Shown here: positions 1 through 9,178 of the stretch, one piece after another | Layout: every line of letters begins with the position of its first letter | Position numbering within the stretch: position 1 is the first letter of the stretch | Assembly: GCA_023391695.1 (NCBI GenBank) | Contig: JAEWAK010000012.1 | Span: forward strand, 409,757-473,756 | Source of the DNA: Bacillota bacterium | GTDB taxonomy: Bacteria > Bacillota > Clostridia > Lachnospirales > Lachnospiraceae | Direction of reading: 5' to 3' | DNA: 64,000 nt | Position numbers and translations under genes: made by a program | The notes under the pieces: generated by a model | Told to the model about the DNA's origin: nothing | Seen by the model: only the letters and a program-made list of their open reading frames with translations | The model's database searches: none

Positions 1-760
1 GCTGTTCGTTACTGCCTATCAGGGTTTTTTCATCAATTGCTTTATCAAAGATTACTTTTAAAGTCGTGGTATCCAGCAGCTCCACACTGGTAACACCGGC
101 CGTCTTTGTCACGATCTCAAGATTTATGCTGTCTTTTAACACGAGAACATCATCTAACAGGTTGGTGTAGCCGGCCGGTTTTTTTAAGTTGGCCTTGGCG
201 GTCAGGGTTACAAAGCCGGGTTTCTTCCCTGTAACAATGCCTTTTTTGTCGACCGTGGCATAATCGGTGTTGCTGATGGTATAGGTTATATAATTATCCG
301 CATTGGACGGAGTAAGTACACTGTTAAAATCGTATTTATCCCCTACCGCTATAACCTGTCTGCTGTTATTGGTCAGGTCATCCTGGGCATTGGTAATTTC
401 AATTGCCTTTGCCGGGATTTTAACCGTTACCTTACAGGATGGGGTTACGACGGTTCCGTTCTTATAGGTAATCCTGCACTTAATATAAGCAGTTCCTCTG
501 CCTGCGGATGTAACATATCCGCCGGATACCGTTGCCACCTTTTTATTGGTGGAAGACCAGCTGGTTGATTTTACTTTGGATGCGGTTAAATTCTTAATTG
601 ATAATTTAAATTCCTGGTCTACGCCGATTAAAGTTCTGGATGTCACGGACATAGCGGGTTTCGCTGCCGCAAAAACTGAGACTGCATCGGCAGGAAGCAC
701 GGTTATTAACAGAATACATGCCAATAAAAATGCTTTCCACTTAAACAGGTATTTCTTCAT
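1..760 (-). CDS. Secreted Ig-like (Big_2) domain protein, 3' end outside the window
   Basis: Reading frame open from the ATG at 760 to the window edge (253 codons seen), so the C-terminus is missing. A strong AAAGGAGG site lies just upstream. The first ~32 residues are a signal peptide (Lys-rich start, hydrophobic core, Ala-rich cleavage region ending VFAAA). From about residue 35 come two bacterial Ig-like folds of Big_2 type: the first with STNKKVATVSG and the AGRGTAYI turn, the second with YATVDKKGIVTGKKPGFVTL. Such domains are structural or adhesive modules of surface proteins. The last part seen (SVELLDTTTLKVIFDKAID) resembles the start of an SLH-associated or Big_5-like domain, but the family cannot be named from this fragment. 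Exported location is well supported; function is unknown. Confidence 0.8.
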   Translation of the reverse strand, partial: MKKYLFKWKAFLLACILLITVLPADAVSVFAAAKPAMSVTSRTLIGVDQEFKLSIKNLTASKVKSTSWSSTNKKVATVSGGYVTSAGRGTAYIKCRITYKNGTVVTPSCKVTVKIPAKAIEITNAQDDLTNNSRQVIAVGDKYDFNSVLTPSNADNYITYTISNTDYATVDKKGIVTGKKPGFVTLTAKANLKKPAGYTNLLDDVLVLKDSINLEIVTKTAGVTSVELLDTTTLKVIFDKAIDEKTLIGSNEQ

Positions 761-914
761 TTTGTCTCCTCCTTTGTGAATAGAATAAGCTTGTATTTGG
801 GTGACTGACAGCCGTTTTTATTCCCTGATATGAGATTAATACCCAAATTTGTCAGAATTTAGGCTAAACATTGAATTTTTTACCGATAATGGATTTATCG
901 GCAATTTTTTATAA

Positions 915-1003
915 AAAAATAAGAAAAGAGCCGTGCAAATTTATAAATTAATAAACCTTTAAACGAACCGGGGTTTATTGATTTAAAATTTTGCAGCGGC
1001 CCT
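915..1003 (-). terminator. Long intrinsic terminator after pheST
   Basis: On the minus strand a stem opens with GGGCCGCTGCAAAATTT about 30 bases after the pheT stop and closes with AAATTTGCACGGCTC, followed by TTTTCTTATTTTTTT. The inner part (AATAAACC / GGTTTATT) also pairs. It belongs to a family of GGGCTG-TGCAAAAT type hairpins seen elsewhere in the window. Confidence 0.75.
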
Positions 1004-1036
1004 TTCGTGCTTGCAACTGAAACGGCAGGTCAAGTT

Positions 1037-3475
1037 TTACTGCCTCAATTCAATACCTAATTTGCCCAGACCGTCCAGGATCTTTTTCATAACTTCCGTT
1101 ACATCCTTTTCCTCAAGGGTTCTGTCCTTGGCACGGAAACTGATGGAGTAGGCCATGGATTTATAACCCTCTTTTATCTGGCTTCCTTCATATATATCAA
1201 ATAACCGGTAGCTTTCCAGAATCTGTCCGCCGTTTTTACGGATCACTGCCTCCACATCACCGGCCAGTATTTCTTTACTCATAACCATGCTGATATCACG
1301 GGAAACTGCCGGGTACTTTGCAATTCCCTCATATTTTACGTCAAAGGTTGCACGGGATACGATTTCCGGCATATCCAGTACGGCAACATAGGCTTTATCC
1401 CCAATATCATAATTATCCAGCACATCCGGATGAACTTCCCCGATATAACCGATTACGGTATTATCATATATAATATTTGCCTGGCGCCCCGGATGCAGAT
1501 AGGTTTTTCCTGCTTTCGGATCATAGGAAACAAGTTTCTTCATGCCGACTTTCTCCAGATATTCTTCCACTACTCCCTTTAAGTCAAAGAAATCTCCCTC
1601 TCCGTACATGCCCAGGGTAAACTGCATTCTTTCCTCCGGAAGTTCCGTAATGGGAAGTGCTTTCGGAAGATAGATATTACCCAGTTCATACAAACGGACA
1701 TTCTTATTTCTTCTATTGTAATTGGTTGACAGGGAATTTAACATACCGTTTAAAGAAATGGTTCTCATTACACTGAAATCTTCCCCCAAAGGATTGGAGA
1801 TCACCACATTCTCCCTGAGTTTGTCATCGGCCGGAATCAAAAGCCGGTCAAATACTTTCGGGCTTTCAAAGGAATAATTCATGCCTTCATTGAAGCCGAA
1901 CTGTTCCGCAATGTTTCTTGCCGCATTTTCAATACGTAATTTAAAGGATAATTTACCCGTAGTCGCTTCCCCGGTGGGCAGCGTAGTCGGGATATTATCA
2001 TAGCCATAGAAACGTGCTACCTCTTCATCCAAATCCGCCTGGCTCTCCACATCCTGCCTCCAGCTTGGGACAATAACTTCACCGGCAGCTTCATCATAGT
2101 CCAAATCTATCTTTTTAAAATAGCCGATCATGGTTTCTTTCGCTATATCGGTCCCCAGTATTTTATTGGTTCTCTCCGGGTTAAAAGGCACCCTTAAAGG
2201 CCGTCTTACCCGGGGATAGATATCTACGGCACCGCCTACAACTTCTCCGGCTCCCAATTCTTCAATGAGCTGGCAGGCACGGTTAATGGCTTCCATTGCT
2301 GTATTGGGATCCAGGCCCTTTTCGAATTTGGCCGCCGCATCGGTCCTTAGGCCGAGTTTTTTGCCGGATAAACGGATATTGGTACCGTTAAAGCAGGCTG
2401 CTTCAAATAATAAGTTCTTAACCCCGTCCGTAATCTTGGAGTTCTCTCCTCCCATAATGCCTGCAATACCAACGGGTTTTTCGGCATCACAGATCATCAG
2501 GACGGAGGAATCGATTTTTCTGGCCTGACCGTCTAAAGTCTGGAATTCTTCCCCATCCCTGCCCCTGCGGACAATGATCTTTTTGCCTGCCACCAGATCC
2601 AGGTCATAGGCATGCATGGGCTGGGAATATTCCTCCATAACATAATTGGTAATATCCACCAGGTTGTTGATAGGGCGGATCCCGCAGGCAGCCAGTCTTC
2701 TCTGCATCCATAAAGGAGACGGAGCAAGTTTGATATTTTTAACAACCCTTGCCACATAGCGGCTGCAAAGGTCTTTATCTTCTATTTCCACGGAGATATA
2801 ATCACCTGCATTTTCCGTATTGCCGGAAACCTTCACTACCGGAGGATGAAAACTTTTTCCGAAGGTAGCGGCCGCTTCCCTGGCTATACCTAATACTCCA
2901 AAGCAGTCCACACGGTTGGAAGTAACTTCGTATTCAAATACCACATCCTTAAGGCCAAGAGTTTCAATGGCGCTGGAACCGATCCTGATCCCGTCATATG
3001 CAGGGTTATCACTGAAAATATATATCCCGTTATCCGGTGCATCGGGATACATCTCTTTGCTGGAACCCAATTCTTCTATGGAACACATCATGCCGCAGGA
3101 TTCAATTCCCCGAAGCTTGCCCTTTTTAATTTTAATTCCCCCGGGAGTTTTATTGCCGTCATGGCCTCCGGCAACACGGCCTCCGTCCAGTACGACCGGT
3201 ACAATGTCTCCTTCCTTTACATTCGGAGCCCCGGTCACGATCTGTACCGTATCTCCTGCTTCCGTAACCTGTACCTGACAAACGATTAATTTATCCGCAT
3301 CCGGGTGCTTTTCGATTTTTAAGATTTTACCTACTACAATTTTATCCAAATCAGCATCCAGCTGTTCATAACCTTCTACTTTGGTACCGCTTAATGTCAT
3401 GGCGTCGGTATATTCCTGCGCAGTTACATCAAGGTCCGGTACATATGCTTTAATCCATGATAATGGTGTATTCAT
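1037..3475 (-). CDS. pheT: Phenylalanine--tRNA ligase beta subunit
   Basis: 812 residues, the usual length of bacterial PheT. PheT pairs with PheS as an alpha2beta2 cytoplasmic enzyme that charges tRNA-Phe. Domains in order: N-terminal EMAP-type tRNA-binding OB fold (about 40-150, with VGKILKIEKHPDADKL), B3/B4 editing domain (about 205-385, with RPINNLVDITNYVM), B5 domain (about 400-475), core catalytic-like domain, and C-terminal FDX-ACB anticodon-binding domain (about 718-811, with KYPAVSRDISMV). The start ATG at 3475 follows ATAGGAGGTTAATGGG. It lies 137 bases downstream of pheS and is expected to share its T-box-controlled transcript. Confidence 0.97.
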   Translation of the reverse strand: MNTPLSWIKAYVPDLDVTAQEYTDAMTLSGTKVEGYEQLDADLDKIVVGKILKIEKHPDADKLIVCQVQVTEAGDTVQIVTGAPNVKEGDIVPVVLDGGRVAGGHDGNKTPGGIKIKKGKLRGIESCGMMCSIEELGSSKEMYPDAPDNGIYIFSDNPAYDGIRIGSSAIETLGLKDVVFEYEVTSNRVDCFGVLGIAREAAATFGKSFHPPVVKVSGNTENAGDYISVEIEDKDLCSRYVARVVKNIKLAPSPLWMQRRLAACGIRPINNLVDITNYVMEEYSQPMHAYDLDLVAGKKIIVRRGRDGEEFQTLDGQARKIDSSVLMICDAEKPVGIAGIMGGENSKITDGVKNLLFEAACFNGTNIRLSGKKLGLRTDAAAKFEKGLDPNTAMEAINRACQLIEELGAGEVVGGAVDIYPRVRRPLRVPFNPERTNKILGTDIAKETMIGYFKKIDLDYDEAAGEVIVPSWRQDVESQADLDEEVARFYGYDNIPTTLPTGEATTGKLSFKLRIENAARNIAEQFGFNEGMNYSFESPKVFDRLLIPADDKLRENVVISNPLGEDFSVMRTISLNGMLNSLSTNYNRRNKNVRLYELGNIYLPKALPITELPEERMQFTLGMYGEGDFFDLKGVVEEYLEKVGMKKLVSYDPKAGKTYLHPGRQANIIYDNTVIGYIGEVHPDVLDNYDIGDKAYVAVLDMPEIVSRATFDVKYEGIAKYPAVSRDISMVMSKEILAGDVEAVIRKNGGQILESYRLFDIYEGSQIKEGYKSMAYSISFRAKDRTLEEKDVTEVMKKILDGLGKLGIELRQ

Positions 3476-3612
3476 CCCATTAACCTCCTATATGAATTCT
3501 ATTAATCAGACAGATATAAAATGATTGTGAAAATTGCCAGACACCGGATAATTCTTTGGTTTCCGGTGCTGCCTTAAACGTTACAGTTAAGCCTAACGGC
3601 TGAATTGTAACC

Positions 3613-4632
3613 TTAAAACTGTTTTAAGAACCGGACATCATTCTCATAAAGTAATCTCATATCATCAATTTCGTATTTTAACAGGGCAATCCGTTCCAAA
3701 CCTACACCAAAGGCAAAACCGGAATACTGTTCCGGATCAATTCCGCTCATCTTAAGAACCTTGGGGTGAACCATGCCGCAGCCCAATATTTCGATCCAAC
3801 CGGTACCTTTACAGAAACGGCAGCCCTTACCTCCGCATTTAAAGCAGGTAACATCCACCTCCGCACTGGGTTCGGTGAATGGGAAATGATGGGGTCTGAA
3901 TTTTACTCTGGTCTCTTCCCCAAACAGCTGTTTTGCAAATTCGGCGAGGGTTCCCTTTAAATCGGCAAAGGTTATATTCTTGTCTATAACCAGACCTTCA
4001 ATCTGATGGAAGCTCGGGGAGTGGGTCGCATCCACTTCATCGGAACGGAATACCCTGCCGGGTGCTATGATACGGATGGGCAGCTTTCCCTTTTCCATTT
4101 CCCTGACCTGGACCGGCGAGGTCTGGGTCCTTAGTAGAATATCCCCGGTTACATAGAAAGTATCCTGTTCATCTTTTGCCGGATGATTAGCCGGAATGTT
4201 CAAGGCCTCAAAGTTGTAATAATCATATTCCACTTCCGGTCCTTCCACTACTTCATACCCCATTCCGACGAAAATCCTTTCAACTTCCTCCAGTGCAACG
4301 GAATTTGGATGGCGGTGCCCGGTCATGGGCTTTTTAGCCGGGAGGGTCACATCTATGGTCTCCTTAAAGATCTGTTCTTCCCTTAATTTCCTGGCAAAAT
4401 AGTTCTTCTTTTCATCCAGTTTTTCTTCCAGCGCGGTTCTGGCTTCATTCACCAGCTGTCCGATAACCGGTCTGTCCTCCGGTGCCACATCCTTCATGGA
4501 CTTTAAAATTTCCGTAAGTTCACCTTTTTTACCTAAAAAAGCTACCCTGATTTCATTTAATTTGTCTAACTCTTCGGAAGCCTTTATTTTTTCCAGTGCT
4601 TCCTCCACTATGGCTTGTAATTTTTCTTTCAT
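3613..4632 (-). CDS. pheS: Phenylalanine--tRNA ligase alpha subunit
   Basis: 339 residues from the ATG at 4632, chosen because AAGGAG sits seven bases upstream; a longer frame reaching 4659 has no such site. It carries the class II aminoacylation active site. The N-terminal ~90 residues form the expected coiled-coil tRNA-binding arm; the catalytic core follows, with motif 2 region RTQTSPVQVREME / GRVFRSDEVDATH, FHQIEGLVID, and the C-terminal GFAFGVGLERIALLKY motif 3. The insert CFKCGGKGCRFCKGTGWIE carries four cysteines of zinc-finger type, common in clostridial PheS. First gene of pheST; expression should respond to uncharged tRNA-Phe through the T-box leader upstream. Confidence 0.97.
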   Translation of the reverse strand: MKEKLQAIVEEALEKIKASEELDKLNEIRVAFLGKKGELTEILKSMKDVAPEDRPVIGQLVNEARTALEEKLDEKKNYFARKLREEQIFKETIDVTLPAKKPMTGHRHPNSVALEEVERIFVGMGYEVVEGPEVEYDYYNFEALNIPANHPAKDEQDTFYVTGDILLRTQTSPVQVREMEKGKLPIRIIAPGRVFRSDEVDATHSPSFHQIEGLVIDKNITFADLKGTLAEFAKQLFGEETRVKFRPHHFPFTEPSAEVDVTCFKCGGKGCRFCKGTGWIEILGCGMVHPKVLKMSGIDPEQYSGFAFGVGLERIALLKYEIDDMRLLYENDVRFLKQF

Positions 4633-4693
4633 GGTAATCTCCTTTCTTTTATAGAGCACTCTCCGCGGTGCGATCCTGGCAGAGCATTTTTTG

Positions 4694-4727
4694 TCCCATA
4701 GGACCTACTTTCCCATAGGACCTACTT
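4694..4727. repeat. 17-bp direct tandem repeat in the pheS leader
   Basis: TCCCATAGGACCTACTT occurs twice head to tail (4694-4710 and 4711-4727), between the T-box terminator and pheS. The next bases (TCCTATTGCACAAAA) begin the conserved block shared with three other leaders. On the transcript each unit contains TATGGGA, resembling the TGGGAG motif of other leaders. Function unknown. Confidence 0.8.
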
Positions 4728-4736
4728 TCCTATTGC

Positions 4737-5062
4737 ACAAAAAAACCGTCCCTGTATAAACAGGGACGGAAAAATATCATACATGACAATACACAGACCA
4801 AAAGGCAAATGTGTAATCCGCGGTACCACCCAAATTCCTGCGTAAATAAATGAAAAACCATCTTACCACACAGGCACTTTAGTCGGCGTAACGTGCCTGA
4901 ACGTCATCTCCTACTGAATTGTTTCAAAGATGAGGCTCCGGTGGGAAAATCAATAATTATCTGAACTTAAGGAAGCTTTCAGCCGGTGACTTCCTCTCTC
5001 TGCCAGAAAATAATTATCTCTTATGCGATATGCATTGCACCTTCACAGCCTTTTACATATAT
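4737..5062 (-). promoter_or_regulatory. T-box leader (Phe specifier) with terminator
   Basis: On the minus strand the T-box core GGGTGGTACCGCGG lies at 4818-4831, the signature for pairing with the acceptor end of uncharged tRNA. Upstream is the Stem I region: ATAATTAT segments at both ends can pair, and immediately 5' of the second lies UUC (plus-strand gaa at 4963-4965) in the specifier position, which reads phenylalanine and matches the downstream gene. An intrinsic terminator follows: CCGTCCCTG at 4746-4754 pairs with CAGGGACGG at 4761-4769, followed by a T-run. The start of the transcript is inferred from the promoter at 5069-5096. Confidence 0.93.
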
Positions 5063-5068
5063 GACTAC

Positions 5069-5096
5069 ATTTTAACATAAAATCCTGCATTGTCAA
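5069..5096 (-). promoter_or_regulatory. Sigma-A type promoter of pheST
   Basis: Minus strand: TTGACA (5091-5096), 16-base spacer, TAAAAT (5069-5074). Position fits a start just ahead of T-box Stem I. Confidence 0.65.
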
Positions 5097-5253
5097 GGGA
5101 GATATGTCAGGGATTCAGGATAAATGTATGAACGTACATTTAATGAACATAAATTTGTATTGCCCATGGCAGGTTCAAAATACCCATTTTCCTTTAAACC
5201 GGATTTTATAATTATGTATCGGTTTGCGTAAATAGATTAAAACTTTATAAAAT

Positions 5254-5284
5254 TTTACATTTCCGTGTTAAATAATGGTATAAT
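5254..5284 (+). promoter_or_regulatory. Possible promoter of the YihY-family gene
   Basis: Extended -10 element TGGTATAAT ends at 5284; TTTACA at 5254-5259 gives a long 19-base spacer, so the extended -10 is the stronger evidence. About 105 bases upstream of the start codon. Nothing else recognised between the pheS promoter and here. Confidence 0.4.
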
Positions 5285-5391
5285 TTTAAAAAGTTAACTT
5301 GTTCTTAGACTAAGGTTATAACGGATTACATATACTAAAATATAATCACGATATTACACTTTTGGGGTGGAATATCCTGGGAGGCAGCTTT

Positions 5392-6339
5392 ATGAATATT
5401 GCGATTTCAATTTATAAAATTATACGGGCCTTTAACAGAAAAGTAAGGGATGATTTTGTTTCGGCATTTTCGGCCCAGGCGGCTTTTTTTGTGATGATTT
5501 CTTTTTTCCCTTTTATCATGCTTTTATTAACCCTGCTTCAATATCTGCCGATTACGGAAAGTGTACTGATGGGAACCTTAACCCAAATATTCCCCAGCAG
5601 TGTAACTTCTTTGATAATCAGTATTATAGACGAAATATATGACAAAGCTTCCGGCACCATAATCTCAATCACCGCCATTTCCGCACTGTGGTCGGCATCC
5701 CGTGGAATTCTGGCCATTGTTAAGGGACTGAATTCCGTCTATGGCATTCGGGAAACCAGAAGTTACTTTAAACTCCGTTTCATGTCTTCCATATATACTT
5801 TTATTTTTGCCCTTATGATGATTATAACCCTGGCTATATTGGTATTCGGCAACCGGTTATATATCTGGATCGAAAGCAAGATTCCCCTGTTACGGGACCT
5901 TGCCCTTCTGATCATCAGTATACGGACTATTGCCGGTTTATTTATTCTTACCATCTTCTTCCTGCTTCTTTATATTGTTATTCCCAACCGTTCCACCCGG
6001 TTATATAAAGAGCTTCCCGGCGCCGTAGTATCTGCAGCGGGCTGGATGGGGTTTTCCTATCTATATTCTTTTTACATCGATAATATGAGCAATTATTCCC
6101 GGATGTACGGCAGCCTTACCGCCATTGTACTTTTTATGCTGTGGTTTTATTTCTGTATGCACATACTTTTTATCGGCGGTGAAATTAATGTGGTCCTTTC
6201 TTCCGGGGATTTAATCTACTATTTAAAATATATATTTAAGCACAGAAAAGAGTTTAATAAAAACGGAAAAATTTCTTCTTCCGAAAGAGTCCATATTCTG
6301 GAAGAGCCAAACCAGCCTACCAATTATAAGAGTAAATAA
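5392..6339 (+). CDS. YihY/virulence factor BrkB family membrane protein
   Basis: 315 residues from ATG 5392, which follows CTGGGAGG at proper distance; an upstream TTG frame (5362) lacks a site. Family hallmarks: amphipathic start, the FSAQAAFFVMISFFPF segment of the first membrane region, SALWSASRGILAIVKGLNSVYG, and the C-terminal GSLTAIVLFMLWFYFCMHILFIGGEIN stretch. About six transmembrane helices. This family was once called ribonuclease BN, which is wrong for YihY; its transport role is unresolved. Monocistronic and convergent with the SpoIID-domain gene, sharing a terminator. The last ~30 residues are polar and cytoplasmic. Confidence 0.9.
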   Translation: MNIAISIYKIIRAFNRKVRDDFVSAFSAQAAFFVMISFFPFIMLLLTLLQYLPITESVLMGTLTQIFPSSVTSLIISIIDEIYDKASGTIISITAISALWSASRGILAIVKGLNSVYGIRETRSYFKLRFMSSIYTFIFALMMIITLAILVFGNRLYIWIESKIPLLRDLALLIISIRTIAGLFILTIFFLLLYIVIPNRSTRLYKELPGAVVSAAGWMGFSYLYSFYIDNMSNYSRMYGSLTAIVLFMLWFYFCMHILFIGGEINVVLSSGDLIYYLKYIFKHRKEFNKNGKISSSERVHILEEPNQPTNYKSK

Positions 6340-6344
6340 ATATT

Positions 6345-6389
6345 GCCTGCCCGCTTGATTTATTGTAACTTGCGGGCAGGAATTTTTTT
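6345..6389. terminator. Bidirectional terminator between convergent genes
   Basis: CCTGCCCGC (6346-6354) and GCGGGCAGG (6372-6380) form a 9-bp GC stem, followed on the plus strand by AATTTTTTT. It overlaps the stop region of the SpoIID-domain gene on the minus strand. Confidence 0.8.
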
Positions 6390-8970
6390 AATAGATAAAC
6401 CCGATATCCACGCCGGTATAATAGTGCTTCAGAATTTCTTCACAATCCTTGCCGGATTCAGCCATTGCTTTTACCCCGTTCTGGCTCATTCCCACGCCAT
6501 GGCCATAACCGCCGCCCTGGAATGTAATATTTTTATCCGACTTATCCATTACAAAATATGCACTGGGGAGCATGCTAAAATCGGAGACCTTACTGTCATC
6601 CTGCCTTACAATATCATTCAGGATGGGGGCCAGCAGTGTCCTGATATTATATTCGGTCTGTACTTTTATTGTACACTCGGAACCGACTAATATGATTCCG
6701 GACAAGATTCCGCTCTTTTCCCGCCTGCTGATTAGTATATCCTTGACCGTGCCGATGGTGTTAACAGGTCTGCTTTCATACCTGGGATTGTCGTTTACTT
6801 TCCCGCCGACCAAAGTCTGTATTAAATCCGGATTGGCATTATACCGGACTGCTAAAGCTTTATCAATGGATTTCTTTAAATTCTCTTTTGGTATGGTAAC
6901 CTCCCACCGGTACCAGGCAAATTCACTGTCATAGGTATCAGCAGGCGGCTTCAGGATAAAGTTTCGAAATGCTTCTTCCGCAGAGAAATCCACTCCATCC
7001 GGTGAACCTGCGGAAGCATAAACCGCCTCTCCGTCAACCACATCGTAAATGGTCTGCATTTTCCCCTGTAGATAATCCACCGCTTCACTGCCTCCCCACA
7101 CTTCATTCAGGGAAGCGGTATGGCCGCAGGAAGTGGAGAAGTAATAAGCGGTTATTACGGAGTCCTGGAATTTAATCACTTTTCCGTAGGTATCTTTTAC
7201 AGCCAGAATAGTATCCGCATTTTCAGCCATATTGTTATATACCTGATAATTAACACTGTCATCCACATGGGCTCCGTATTCGCTGTAGCCGTTGGCAATC
7301 AGCTGGTTATATGCATAACTCCTGGCACATATGGCCTGGACTTTTAGCGCCTCCGAACCGTAACTTGACGGCATCTCACTGGGAATTACCGCATACAGGT
7401 ATTCTTCTATCGGAAGTTCATTAATAATAATCAGGCCGTCTTCCGCTGCTGAAATTTCCATCGCCCCCCGATAAGAGGGAGTACCGCTGGATCTTTTCAG
7501 GGACAGCAGCCGGATCTTGCCGTTTTCCGACTTTGCTTCAATCTTAAGCCGCCCTTCTTTGAACAGTTTATTATCCGGTTTTATGGTTATTTTCTGGCCG
7601 GCTTTATAGTTTTTTACCACATCACCGGCTGTTAATGTATAGTCCTTATCCGACGTTATCTGCATTTTGCCATGATATATAGCTTCGTAATTATCGGTTT
7701 TAATTAGAACCCGGATATTTTCGGCTTTAATGGGCTCTTTAATTAATGCCGCTACAATCTTACCGTCCGCCACAACGAAATCCGTAGCCTCATAACCTAC
7801 CAGGATACCGTTGGTAACCTCCATGGACAAATCATCATAGATTTTATAGATTTTATAATAATCATCCAGATCAACTTTGCCATAGCCCTCTATTTCTATA
7901 TAATCCTGGTTTGCCACCAGCACTTTGCCACCGATGGTATCCGGTTTTATACTGATTTTTACGATTTCCTTATCCTTAATTACCAGATCACCGATTTTAC
8001 CCTTTATTTCCTTGGATAATTTATATTTTGTATTAAATTTCCTGGGAATATCATTTAAAAAAGCAGAAACGGTACTTCCTTCTCCCGAGGTAATAAAGAC
8101 ATTGTGCAGAGTGGTTTCTTCATCCAATATATCCTTAACATATACCAGCCTGGTACCGCTTACCATTACGACAACCTTGCAGTCAATATAATCCTTCCCC
8201 TCAAACAGGCCATCCTTTACGAGAGTCTGTCCATCCGAAGACTTATCCGGCGGGTTTTCCTCCTCCGGTATCTGTCCGCCCGTGTTATTTTCCTGGTCCG
8301 TATCCTTTTTCTCCTTGACGAAATTCAGGACACCCCGGGTATATAAATTATCGTAATTAACCGTATCTTTGTATGTAAAATTTCCCTGATCCGTAACTAC
8401 GGCATCTGCCTGCCCGGATGCAGAACCTGCAGGATTTCCTAAAATAAACAGGGTCTTCTCTGTTACCGGTACAGTTTCCTTTGGCATAACTGCCAGTATG
8501 CTCTCATAAAGATTTAAAAATTCTTCGGCTGACATAACCCGGTTATCCGGCAGGGCATCTAAATCAAAGGACAGCTTATCCATTACATCTGCCTGTTTCA
8601 TATTAAGTTTATCACAGACGGTTTTAAGAAGCTTTAACCCTTCACTGGTCTTAAGATAAGATACTTCCTGTGCAACTGACCCTTCCCCTGTCCCGGTTTG
8701 GTCTTTTTCTCCATCCTGGAGGGCTGTTTCGGACTGCCCCGTCTCCACATTAAGCCCGGCAGCCGATCTAAGGTCGGCCTCACTGATGCCAAGAAAACCA
8801 AGTAACCGCAAGGCCTCTTTCACGGTCATCTCACTGTCTTCCTGTATTACCGTATTCTGTCCGGACGTACCCGGTTCCTTGTCCGAATTTAGTTGTTTAT
8901 AAATATTTCTTGCAAATAAAATGACAAGCACAGTGATACATATACCCATCAGCCATAATTTTTTTTTCAT
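6388..8970 (-). CDS. Long SpoIID/LytB-domain cell-wall protein
   Basis: 860 residues from ATG 8970, preceded by GTGGGGAGATCT; the family is usually ~350 residues, so there is a long N-terminal addition. One N-terminal membrane anchor (about 4-22), an Asp/Ser/Gln-rich stretch, an unassigned region to ~330, then beta-rich repeats (about 260-500). The SpoIID domain occupies about 480-855: PSEMP at E532 is the catalytic-type glutamate of SpoIID lytic transglycosylases, followed by AICARSYAYNQL, the STSCGHTAS Cys/His metal-binding motif and the C-terminal GYGHGVGMSQNGVKAMA signature. SpoIID trims peptidoglycan during engulfment; long forms such as this may instead be vegetative or sporulation-specific wall hydrolases. 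Monocistronic. Confidence 0.88.
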   Translation of the reverse strand: MKKKLWLMGICITVLVILFARNIYKQLNSDKEPGTSGQNTVIQEDSEMTVKEALRLLGFLGISEADLRSAAGLNVETGQSETALQDGEKDQTGTGEGSVAQEVSYLKTSEGLKLLKTVCDKLNMKQADVMDKLSFDLDALPDNRVMSAEEFLNLYESILAVMPKETVPVTEKTLFILGNPAGSASGQADAVVTDQGNFTYKDTVNYDNLYTRGVLNFVKEKKDTDQENNTGGQIPEEENPPDKSSDGQTLVKDGLFEGKDYIDCKVVVMVSGTRLVYVKDILDEETTLHNVFITSGEGSTVSAFLNDIPRKFNTKYKLSKEIKGKIGDLVIKDKEIVKISIKPDTIGGKVLVANQDYIEIEGYGKVDLDDYYKIYKIYDDLSMEVTNGILVGYEATDFVVADGKIVAALIKEPIKAENIRVLIKTDNYEAIYHGKMQITSDKDYTLTAGDVVKNYKAGQKITIKPDNKLFKEGRLKIEAKSENGKIRLLSLKRSSGTPSYRGAMEISAAEDGLIIINELPIEEYLYAVIPSEMPSSYGSEALKVQAICARSYAYNQLIANGYSEYGAHVDDSVNYQVYNNMAENADTILAVKDTYGKVIKFQDSVITAYYFSTSCGHTASLNEVWGGSEAVDYLQGKMQTIYDVVDGEAVYASAGSPDGVDFSAEEAFRNFILKPPADTYDSEFAWYRWEVTIPKENLKKSIDKALAVRYNANPDLIQTLVGGKVNDNPRYESRPVNTIGTVKDILISRREKSGILSGIILVGSECTIKVQTEYNIRTLLAPILNDIVRQDDSKVSDFSMLPSAYFVMDKSDKNITFQGGGYGHGVGMSQNGVKAMAESGKDCEEILKHYYTGVDIGFIY

Positions 8971-9178
8971 AGATCTCCCCACCCGCATTTTTCCATAGAG
9001 CTAACGCGTGCTTTTTATTTCTTACTGCTTGTATTAAATTATATACGTGGTATTTAAGAATATGTCAACAAATTTCTTAATGTTAATATTTGGGGTTCCG
9101 GGGATATCTTCTTAACTTCTTTCCTGAAAATCTTGGTTATTACTTAGGGCGTGTCTCCCTTGTTTTTAATGACAAGCC

